Shown piece after piece: positions 37,820 through 48,316 of a stretch of 64,000 nt of DNA (its first letter is position 1; each line of letters opens with the position of its first letter). The stretch is from Ciborinia camelliae (Eukaryota; Ascomycota; Leotiomycetes; Helotiales; Sclerotiniaceae). The notes under the pieces are model-generated. The model was not told where the DNA came from, searched no databases, and worked only from the letters and a program-made list of their open reading frames with translations. The stretch is taken from the NCBI GenBank assembly GCA_025890175.1, contig JANPYM010000002.1, positions 2,218,763-2,282,762 of the forward strand. The letters run 5' to 3'. The translations under genes and the position numbers were made by a program.

Positions 37820-40800
37820 GACTAGACTGACTCGGACTCTTGAGTTGATGAATAAAATTGCTCGGACAATTTTCCCGGCGGGAGTTCTTTACTTTACTTC
37901 GACGGTTTTCTTGAATTTGCTTTTTTTACTTATTGATTGAGGGATGGATGGATGGGTTAAAGGAAGGGACTTTTACGAAGGATTATGGTGGCTCTGGCGC
38001 TGGTCGTGATTCCAGGATGGAATTCTTTAAATATGGGGTTTCGTTTGTTTGTTTGTTACTTATGATGATGATGATATGGTGGAGGAGGTTAATGGCAGGA
38101 TAGATGGATGACTGGGTTTCATCTTCGTCTTCGTATTCGATTCGATTCGTTCTTCGCCAGTTTAAATTCACACTCTGGGAATGTTCTTTTCATTTGTTCT
38201 TTTCATTTGTTTTTTTCATTTGTTCCTTTCATTTGTCCCTTTTCATTTGTTTTCGTTCGCAGGATGGATTCCCTAGATAGCACAAAATCCCAATCCGCCA
38301 GCGGCATAAAATGCACGGGATGGATGGATTGATTGATTGGTTGCATACGAGAAGGCATAAATTGCTTTCCAACAACAAATACATTAGTACAATAAAATTT
38401 GATCGTTCGGTTTTTTGGCCGGCATTAAAAAATGAGGAATTGGGAATCTGGTGTGATGTGTGATGTGATGTGATGTGTGACTTGGTGAATTTTATTTGGT
38501 TTTATTTCGAAGGTGTCCATGTTTTTCTTCTGCGGGCTTGGGGGCTTGGGAACTTGGGAATTGATACGGGGGGTGGGGTGGAGTGGAGGAGACTATTGTA
38601 CAATGGTGAGGGCTTCGTCTTTATTGCTCTGAGGAGGGGAAGAGGGGAAGAACGGGTAAGTGGTTGATTGGTGATCCAATGACTTGGTGGGTTTTTATTT
38701 TTTGGGGGGGGTTTTCTGGTTCAAAGGGAGGTAGGGGAGGTAAGAGGGAGGTGAGGTGATGTGAGGTGAGCTTTTTTGGTTCCTTTGGTTCTTTTGGTTC
38801 CTATGGCTGGTGGGGAGTCTTGTGCTTGGTGTTGGTGGGTATGCATGCTTTGGGAGGGGAGGGGAGGGGAGGAGTTGGGTCTGGTTGTTTTCCTCTACCT
38901 ACTTTGGAGGGATTAAGATGATGAATTGGGGTTTATGATTTGGGAGTTTCTAACAATGATGAGGTGGATAGATTATAATAATCCTGAGTATTCTCTTTTG
39001 GTGCGTACCAGGTAGGTGGTAATCGCGGAGGAAATGAAAATTAATCTTTATAGGTATAGCTGGAGGGACGGGAGTATTCTGATACATAGTTGGAGAGCGT
39101 ATAAGAGGAAGATGCAGAATACCTAGGTATAGATATAATATAATATAACAACAAGTAATCACAACGAAAGTACAACGAATCCCGAATTCCGACTCCTGTA
39201 CCACATACATACATAGGTACATACATGTAGACATGCATAAAAGTGATTTATGATTACCTACCTAGGTATAGACTATCCGAGTCATGATTGAAGTTGTTCC
39301 GCCGGTACTTGGTTTGGTTTGGTTTGCAAGCCCATGTTCCAATGTTTGGATACAGATTGAGATTTACGAGGTTGGGAAGGTTGGGAAGGTTGGGAAGGTT
39401 AGGGTTCTGCTGTAGGTGGTACGATGGATGATTAATAGGTGGTGTTGATTGATCTAGGTAATCACCCCGGCCTGGGAACCTTCACTTGGGTAGGTGTATT
39501 TTTAGGATCAAGCTACCTAGGCTGGAGTAACAGGGGTGGATTTATCAGGTCATATGGGGACTAGACTAGCGTAGTATTAGCTCAGGACCTTGCTTATAAG
39601 CAGTCCCAGTTTAGATCTTCAATCCACATCCCCTTCCAACGAAACCAAGTTATTTTCTGCTGGAGGTACCTAGCATTCAATGTTGAATGTGGGTAGGTAG
39701 ATAGGGTAGGTAGGTTTGTCTATTGTGGCTGCGATGTGTGGCTGTAACCTAACAGTGTAATATGGGTGGATGATTGATGCCCGGGCGTCGATGAAAATGC
39801 AACGCCACATCGCTTATGAATGAATCTGATACCAAAAAGTTCTAGTCTAGCCATAAGATTAACCACCTCATTGAGCTGTCAAGTAATGTAGCACGCACTG
39901 AAAGATGGAGTCGATTGTTATTGTAAAAGAATTTGATAATATACATACATGCCTACTCCGTACATGCTCATTTGCTTAGGTACCTTAACTTAGCTAATCC
40001 AGGTAGATTAAAATTCCCGACAATATTGATAATACTAGGTAGGTATGTATGTATATATCTGTAACGATGGCTGAACAAAAGAGCATCTAGCCTTAACCAT
40101 CACCATCATCATAAGTTCATAACACCTTACTCTGTATAGCAACCTTTTACTCTATACAGTACCCAACTTACTCCGTAGATTCAAACTCATCCATTGCGTC
40201 CATTGCGTCTACCTTTCACGTCATTTCCCCCCTCTTCCCTTTAAGGTTTCCCCATCTACGCGGCTATATGCTACAGCTACGTTATGCTGTGCTACCAATG
40301 TCTACCATCCCTTATCCACAATGCACTATAACAAACAGCGACACGCGCCCCTTATTTTAGGCCCTATCAAATCAACATCAAATCAACATCAACATCAACA
40401 TCAAAATGTCAAATGTCAAATAAAAACCTTAGGAAGGGATCGGGAGGTTTATTATTAATCCATACCTATATGGGGAGACCAGGATCCAGGATTCAGGATC
40501 CAGGGGTCCAACTCCAACTCCATTCCATTTCGTCTCAGATATTATTCGAAATGCGTACGCGGACTACGCGGACTTAGGTACTACTGTAGGGTATAGTAAG
40601 TAACAAACGCACGGATCATTTATCGGTAGGTAGATTCTGTTATCATCAATTAGGTCCGGGTAGTGGTGAAGTCTATTCAACCTACCTACCTCCAGCTACC
40701 TTAGGTCCTAGATATTTTCTATTTTCTATTTTCTATCTTCTATTTTCTAATAGATGAAGAATGAAGCATGAAGAACTTGATTGATTAGGATTGACTAATC

Positions 40801-41315
40801 AATCAATCAATCAATCACCAGAGAACCATCCCATCCCATCCTATCCCATCCCATCTCAATAATCCCCAAAAATAGATTGATTGATTGATTGATTGCGCGT
40901 CGGAGGCTAGGAGACTAGGAAGCTAGGAGAATTGATAGATACCAAACCTTAAATCTTAAATCTTAAATCTTAAATCCCCCGGCCCGGGACTTGTCAAGAA
41001 GTTAAAGATTTCCTTTCCTTCTTTCTTTCTTTTTCGACATCTTAGCATCTCAGCCAGTATCTCGTTAGCTTGGACTTGAAGACTGGGCTTGAAGGTTCGG
41101 AGGCTTGAAGGTTTGGATAAACGACCTCGGGAGACCATGATTGCGAATTTGCGAGCATATAATAGAATTCGAGAATCAAGTGGGCTTACTACCTAGGTAA
41201 TAGGTAATGAATAGAATATAGAATATGGAATATGGAATATGGAATATGGAATCTCCGGCTACCTACCTAGAACTTCTTTTTTTGTTTCTTTTGGGTATGG
41301 TTGATAGGTACGGTA
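37820..41315. other. repeat-rich intergenic region left of the A+T element
   Basis: No gene is supported. It contains a run of TTCTTTTCATTTG-like units near 38185-38250, GGGAAGGTT repeats near 39372-39400, AATCTTAA units near 40948-40975, ATATGGA units near 41218-41250, and several TACCTAGGTA palindromes (near 39120, 39255 and 41190). Simple repeats dominate, so open frames here are not meaningful. Confidence 0.6.
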
Positions 41316-41468
41316 CTGGTCCACCCCATTCGTCAATTCGTCCGATTAGTTAATCGGACCACCCCATTGGTTAATGGGACCCCCTTACCCGAACGGGGCG
41401 TCCGATTAACCAATGAGCTTTATTATCTAAAAATCGAATTTTTAAAGATATAAATTTTGCTTTTTCTA
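41316..41468 (+). repeat. left terminal inverted repeat
   Basis: About 150 bp matching the reverse complement of 44031-44183 with roughly a dozen differences, mostly transitions. It contains its own small palindromes: GTCCGATTAGTTAATCGGAC at 41341-41360 and CCCATTGGTTAATGGG near 41364-41380. These could form hairpins within the end. Confidence 0.85.
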
Positions 41469-44030
41469 TTATTAATATATAATATTAAAAATAATAATAA
41501 AAATAAAATAATTTAATTATTTTAAGTAATTCAAGTAATTAATTTATAATCTATTATTACTACCATATTATCGAAGACTAATACGTTGTGTAGATATAGT
41601 ACTTACTATCGTTGAATTTTTTTTTATATATTTTGAAGAAAAAAAGAAAAAATAAGCTTTTCCTTTTGTTTTTGTTTTTGTATTTCTTTATTTGATATTT
41701 TATTAGTTAATCTTTTTTTCTAATGTTTTGAATTTTTATTTGTTTTTTGAATTATTACAATATTATTTTAGGTATTTAAAAATAATACTGTTTTAAAAAT
41801 TGAGATCCTTTTCAATTTATTTGTTATATTAATAATAAATAGATTAGAATATATACTTTGAAAAAATATTTTATTAAAAATATTAGATTAATAAAATCTA
41901 ATTAATTTTTTTATTTTATATATTAATTGATATCCTTAATTATAAATATTAGTTTTAAAAGATACAAAAAAAAAAAAGGAAAAAAATTATAAAATGTATA
42001 ATATTAAATATTTTAAAAATATATACCAAAAGTTTTGAAAATTTAATATTTAATTAATTTTAAAATAAAATTTTAAGAATAATATATTTTTATATTTTAT
42101 ATATAAAAATATTTTTGTCTTTTTTATATATTATTCTTTCTTTAATTAATTTTGTATAATTTATTACTTATTGACTAAATTTAGATAATATCATTGGCTT
42201 TTATTTCATTTTCTCTTAAATATCTTTTTCAAATAGTTTTTGTATCTTTTCTAAATCCTTTTTATCCATATTATTTTCGGGTTTTTCGAATTTATAAGTA
42301 AAAATATAAAAACAAATTAATAATATTTTTTTTTAAACTTAATTAATAAAATTTAAAGGCTAATTCAAAGGTTTTCTTTTATATTATATTTTAAATAATA
42401 AAATTCTATTAGATAAAATAGATGGGGGGGTAGTATTGATTATTTAAACAACTATAAATAAAAAAAGCATTTAGCCTTTAATTTTGATATATTCTCAAAT
42501 AATTCTAAATCGATTTTTAAAGATTTTATTAGCAATTTTGATAAATCCTTGTAATTTGGAATAATATACTTTATTTTGTATTATTTTAATATTATTAAGA
42601 TTAATAAGTTTTTAAATAATTTTTTTAAATTTTTTATTATTATTTATTTTTAGAATTTTTAAGTAAAAGTTTTTATTTAATTAAAATTTCAATTCAAAAA
42701 TATATTTATTAATATTTTTTGATTTAATAGTTTTTAATTATATAAATTTAAAAAAATAATCTTTAAATTATTAAATTTAGGTATATTTTTTATTAAAATC
42801 GATTTAAAATAATTATTAATATATATTTAATATAAAAATATTCAAAAATGAGTATTTTCTAAAAAAAACAGGAATAAATATATTTAAAATAAAAAAACTT
42901 ATTTTAAAATCTATTAAATCTAAAATTATCTATTTATTAGGATAAAAAGATAAAATAAAAATTTTTATTTTTTTATTTTTTTGTTTAGTATTTTGAATAT
43001 AATATTTGTATCTAAAAACTATTTATTTTATATTATTATGGAAAATCTTATAATAAAGTTTGGAAAGTTTTTTATAAGTTTTTTTTAAAGTTTTTTAAAA
43101 TTAAATATTAATAAAATAAAAGAAAAAGAAAGAGGGAATATATTAAAATATATTAAAACTTTATGTATAATATAAATATAAGAAAATATATTGGAGAAAC
43201 ATATTATATATCAAATTAGAATAATACAATTAAATTTCTTATTAAATTCAGCTTTTTAATATATTTATCCCTTTTAAAGTTTAAAGTTTTTTAAGTAATA
43301 AAATTGATTATTAATATCTTTTTGATATTTCTTTATAATATTATTAGATATAGTATTTAAAAGATTTTACAAATATTTAATATAATTTAAATATTTGAAA
43401 AAGTTTAAAACGAATCTATTTTCCTCTTTATTTTTTATACATTAATTTTATTTATTTTCGATTTTCGTTAATTAGTTTTCAGGTTTCAATTGATTAATAA
43501 ATGTAGAAAAAAAGGAAATAATAAATCTGTAATCTAAAATAATAACATTAAAAATACTAAAATCGAAATATTAATCAAATTGATTATAAACCTGATTTCG
43601 AAAAATATTATTAAAAGTTCTAAAAGCATTTGTATTTTGAAAAATAGAAAAAAATATAATAAATAGATTTAAAAATAATTTTGAAAATAAATATGCGAAT
43701 AAGCTTAATATATTAATATATAAATTATTTTTTTTATTTCTATTATTTTTATTCAATTGATTTTTATTTATTTATTATCTTTTTGTTTATTATCTTTTTA
43801 AATCAATATTATCCTTTTAATATTACTTTTTTAATATTATTTCTCATTTATTATCCCTTACCTACTATCCTTTACATTTTTTAATTAATTAATATAAGGG
43901 TATTTTATTAATTAATAGAATGTTTATTAATTAATAGAATATTTATTAATTAATAAAATGTTTATTAATTAATTAGATATCCATTAATTAATCAAATATT
44001 TATTAATTAATAAAGCGTTTTATTAATCAA

Positions 44031-44183
44031 TAAAAAAAGCAAAATTTATATTTTCAAAAATTCGATTTTTAGATAATAGAGTCTATTGGTTAATCGGACG
44101 CCTTGTTCGGGTAAGGGGGTCCTATTAACCAATGGGGTGGTCCCATTAGTTAATCAGACGAATTGACGAACGGGGTGGACCAG
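44031..44183 (-). repeat. right terminal inverted repeat
   Basis: Inverse copy of the left end. Relative to the left copy, read from the tip inward, it has G for A, T for C, A for G, C for T, A for G, AA for GG and A for G, plus a single clear transversion. The internal palindrome nearest the tip is broken here by these changes, while the ACCAATGGGGTGG part is kept. Confidence 0.85.
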
Positions 44184-45940
44184 TACATCTAAGCATCCTT
44201 ATCACAAACTCGAAACATGAAACATGGAATTTGAAACATGGAATTCAAAACGTGAAACATCTCATCTAGATACTATATACCTACCTAATATATACCCGCT
44301 ATAGAGATAGATAGATAGCCCTGGAGGTAGATTAGATATCTATCTAGATACGCGTGAATATCCTAACCCTTAACCCTTAATGATCTACTTCTGCTTCCAT
44401 TTGCTTTGCTTGCTGCTACCTAGGTAGTAATAAGATTTCCCTACCAACCTACCCAAGGTCGAGGTCGAGTCCCTCTTATCATTTTATTTTATTTTATTTT
44501 GCTTACCTAGGTAGGTATCTATCTGGATTCTAGATTCTAGATTTTGTAGGTATGCATACAGGCATACATGTAGCTGCGATCATTACCTATTCTATAGTAT
44601 TCTATAGTATTTTATGGTATTGAACAAGATACCGGATATAGATATGATTTAAAATTTAAAATCTAAAATCGCAGTGGAAATGAATTAAGCAGGAGAGGGA
44701 TGGCGATTTGAATTTCTAGATACCTAGATGGGTAGATTAGGTATGGTATGATAGCTATAATGCTATATTCTCGGAGCTCTTATACAGAAAGGATTCGTTT
44801 GATTATACAGCTGGAGGAGAATGAAGGTATGAATATCATGATGGATAGCGGTACTGGTACGAAATTCCATTCTATCAAGGAGGATAGGTACTAGGTACTA
44901 GGCAAATCTGCCGGACTGATTGATCTTAAATGTATCCCGATTCCTAGGATATTCATTACCACTGTCCATATTTTTTAATATTTTTTTTAATATTTTTTAA
45001 TAAGGGAGTACGTTCCATCAAAATTATCTATCTATGTATATGAAACCAGGTTCATCTGAATACCTAGGTATCTATCTACCTATTAATTAATCTATTTGTA
45101 AAGTTCCAATGACATAGATGAATGCCAGCAAGGAGTGAGCAGTGAGCACAGACCAGACCAGACCAGACCAGACCTCGAATCATTGAAAGTTTTTTCTATG
45201 GATAATAAGTAGGTAGGTAGGTAATAATAGGTACCTCCAGCTATGTCCATATATTAACATGACGCCAATCTCTGATCGCACACCCCAGGTGAAGAGATCT
45301 GACGTGACGGGACCTAACCTAACTTAGGTGGTACCTTACCTTATGCTGTCGTCAGGGTACGCGCAAGACGCTCAAGTAAATGCGACGACCCACTTGCGCG
45401 CATGTTGATCACTTTACCTGGGTAGTGCGAGCTAGGTGTTGCGGTTGGGTGGGAGATATTGGGTGATTTGGGAAATGCCGGTTCATCACTTCCTCATTCT
45501 GATTATTAATTTTTATTTTCCCGTGGAGGAAGTGAGCGTACGTAGACGCAGACCCAGACCCATTGACAGGGTTGGGGGAGTGTGGTGATGAAACGAATCG
45601 AATGAGCCGGTAATATTGAACCCTTCCATTTTTTTTTACGAGATGCGCGTGAATACCATTCAACGGGTGATGGGAAGATGAATATAAAGGGTCAGTGAAT
45701 CCCAGTGTCATCTTGATAAAGTCAGTCTTGGAGCATCCAGTCATTTCAAGCTTCTTTCTTCTTCTTCATTTCACATCTTTCAGCTCCAGGTCTGAGCCTT
45801 TTTCAACCACTCTTCCAACAACTCACTCTTCATCTCACACGCTCAACATAAACTCTTCAACCTTTTTATCAACGTACATACTTCTTCCTTCTACCAACAA
45901 CACTCTTTTAAACACTTTCGTCTTTTCACAAATCATCAAA
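44184..45940. other. repeat-rich intergenic region right of the A+T element
   Basis: No gene is supported. It holds TACCTAGGTA-type palindromes (near 44417, 44505 and 45060), GATA/TCTA runs, CCAGA pentamers near 45148-45172 and AATATTTTTT repeats near 44970-45000. The last ~250 bp are C/T-rich with CAACxxAC motifs and look like the leader of the secreted repeat protein gene that follows. Confidence 0.6.
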
Positions 45941-46879
45941 ATGCATTTCTCCAAGATCATCGCTGCCGCTTTCCTCGCCGCTCCCTTCGTAGCCGGCCAA
46001 TCTTCCGATTTCCCATCCGGAGCTGCCCCAACAGGCACTGGCGAGATGGGTCCTCGTCCTACCGGTGATTTCGAAGGACACCACAGTGGCAGCGCCCACC
46101 CATCTGGCGGTTTCGCTTTTCCTTCCGGCGGACCGAGAGGTCACTTCAGCCGCAGTGCTCGTGTTGAACCCACCGGTGTTGCTCACCCTTCAGACGGCGG
46201 AGAAGAGGGACATGCTCATGGAAGTGGTTTTGGAGGTGCTCCCATGACGGGTTCCTTCACAGCTCAACCTACTGGAGGTCTTAAGCCTTCTGGTCTTCAA
46301 AGACGTCATAAGTTCCGTGCAGCCTATGCATCGGGTGGTGGGATGGAAGAACCAACTGGCTATCCAACTGGCTTTCCATCTGGTTTTCCATCTGGTTTCA
46401 TGCCATCTGGATTTCGTCCATCTGGTTTCATGCCAACTGGATATCGTCCATCTGGTGCACCACCTCAAGCATCGGGTGGTTTTGGGGGTCATTACGGTGG
46501 TCACAGTGAAGGCGGTGCTACTCCAACAGGAGCCAAGTTCCGCAACTTCGGAAGAAAGCCATCAGAACATTCCACCGAGGGTGGTGCCGCACCAACTGGC
46601 GGTTTCGGCGGACATCAAGGTGGTGTCCCATCCGGCATACCATCGGGAGCCGCTCCATCTGGCTTCCCATCAGGTACCCCATCATCTGGATTCGGAGGTC
46701 CTGCACCAACTGGCAGTTTCGGCGAACACCAAGGTGGTTTCCCATCTAGCTTCCCATCGGGAGCCGCACCATCTGGTTTCTCATCAGGAGCCATGCCATC
46801 TGGCTTCGGAGGTGCCGCACCAACAGGCTTCGCTCCATCAGGACATGAATCTGCCGCCGCTCCCCAACCTACCTCTTAA
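45941..46879 (+). CDS. secreted Pro/Ser/Gly-rich repeat protein
   Basis: Single exon, 312 residues. I start at 45941 because ATCATCAAAATG is a good context and gives a clean signal peptide (MHFSKIIAAAFLAAPFVAGQ). The frame stays open for 82 codons further upstream, but that part is C/T-rich leader sequence. The mature protein is almost all P, S, G, A, T, F and H. It has FPSGF/MPSGF-type repeats at about 147-180 and longer units of the form GGAAPTG-FG-HQGG-PS--PSGAAPSGF near 205-300. A few basic sites (RSAR, LQRRHKF) could be processed by a Kex2-type protease. There are no cysteines in the repeats and no C-terminal hydrophobic tail, so it is neither a hydrophobin nor clearly GPI-anchored. A cell-wall or surface structural role is likely, but I do not recognise the family. 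Confidence 0.82.
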   Translation: MHFSKIIAAAFLAAPFVAGQSSDFPSGAAPTGTGEMGPRPTGDFEGHHSGSAHPSGGFAFPSGGPRGHFSRSARVEPTGVAHPSDGGEEGHAHGSGFGGAPMTGSFTAQPTGGLKPSGLQRRHKFRAAYASGGGMEEPTGYPTGFPSGFPSGFMPSGFRPSGFMPTGYRPSGAPPQASGGFGGHYGGHSEGGATPTGAKFRNFGRKPSEHSTEGGAAPTGGFGGHQGGVPSGIPSGAAPSGFPSGTPSSGFGGPAPTGSFGEHQGGFPSSFPSGAAPSGFSSGAMPSGFGGAAPTGFAPSGHESAAAPQPTS

Positions 46880-48316
46880 GTAGTTTGACGAGTGCATGGT
46901 TGGTTTATGCCTCATTTACCATCTGCCCACGATTGTTAGTTTTGGCGGCGTTCACAAGAATCTGTACATGTTATTGGGATTAGTAGGGGTATTGGTGGGA
47001 CCTGAGAAAGCACAGCACACCCACTGTATTCATTCTTTTCGTGCTCTTGGCTCTGGAAGCATTTTAGTGCACATCAATCATCTAATGGATGGCTTTGTAT
47101 ATTAGAGAGGGTTTCGAGGCAATGAATCTTCGATCTTCTTCTGTACGGTTTTTGCACTTTTGAATCTTGGTGATTTGGTGATTTTCTTGCGTAACCCAAC
47201 CTTGTGGAAATTTCTTACACGGCTTTATATACATATATTGAAGAGTGGCTTGGGTTATCTATCCCTTAGGTAGGTATCATCTCATTGTCGACTTTAGAAT
47301 CGAATGTTGAAGAGTATTATCCGACTCTATGATTCTGTATGTATGCTTCGTTTTGATCAAGGCTGGATTCCGAGGGTTAGGTGATTCTGATGGTGAGCAA
47401 TTGACATCTCGACTTGATTGCGGTTATTCTAATAAGGTTAACCTAACCTTAGGATCTTTCTATGTTCGGGTGGTTTTCAATGTTCAGGATGTGGATATTG
47501 CAGATTGAAGATAATGTACATATAATATAATTGAGATTATATTTTTAACTTTTAGATATTCTTCATATCCAAAAGTGGTGGATGTTCAAGCAAGGTAATT
47601 ACCCCTACAGGTACATCGTACCCACTGCCTACTAGTCGACACAAATTGGTGGAGAAAATATCAGCCACAGAAGAACCAAGCCACATATCATCAGCCACAA
47701 ACCCTACCCGCCTTCCAAGTTTCTCTCCGGGAAAAACAAAACAACACAATACTGGTAACTTTACGTCCTCCATTATCTCGTCATCTTGAGAAATCAGACT
47801 CGAAAGTTTTGAATTAGAGATATAATGTAGATCACATCATCATATATATAGCTTGCTTCTAAAGTTGTGATGTTAAGAATGAGGAGGAAACATCGAGTTT
47901 CTTGAGTAATGCAAGTGCTTCGCTCCCTCACCCACAGTCTAGTATTGTGATTTTTTTCTCTACTTGCGGAGAGCTCCAAGGTCATGCGGCTGTGTGATGC
48001 CCTTGTTCTTTAACGGACCTGCAAAAATTCTTTTATAGGTTGGTTCTACGACCTTTTGCCTTTTGCGTACTGGTTCTGCACGCAAACAAAGAATCGGCCT
48101 TTTCTCATAGAAATGAATAAGCTGCCTGACAATAATTTATTTTTCCAATTTCATGTCAAATGTTGTATTGTCTTTCATTTCTGGAATAGGGAACCTTGAC
48201 TAGAGCTTAGAGCTTGGATTTATAAGTTACTTGACCAAAACTGTGAGGACCTAGTTTGTTGACTAATCCTATCTACTCTTATTTTCCAAAGATTTTTCCT
48301 CCAAGAGTCCTTTACA
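46880..48316. other. intergenic region
   Basis: The 3' flank of the repeat-protein gene and the promoter of the HEFAH-protein gene. No supported gene; small frames on both strands look like chance. Confidence 0.55.

Larger units (their letters stand above)
41316..44183. mobile_element. A+T-saturated terminal-inverted-repeat element, decayed
   Basis: A 2868-bp block with near-identical inverted ends starting CTGGTCCACCCC and closing GGGGTGGACCAG. It is flanked on both sides by TA, which fits a Tc1/mariner-type target duplication. The interior is almost entirely A and T, with no open frame longer than about 60 codons. The two ends differ mostly by transitions (C/T or G/A), and the interior lacks G and C, the expected result of RIP-like C-to-T mutation of a repeated transposon. 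No transposase remnant can be read, so superfamily assignment rests only on the ends. The right part of the interior (43880-44030) carries a tandem series of TTTATTAATTAATAxAATG-like units. It could alternatively be a foldback element that never coded for protein. Confidence 0.8.

Noticed and set aside
41470..44030. Transposase remnant inside the A+T element
   Set aside because: No readable frame or motif remains; the longest frame (43571-43756, minus) is I/N/F/K low-complexity.
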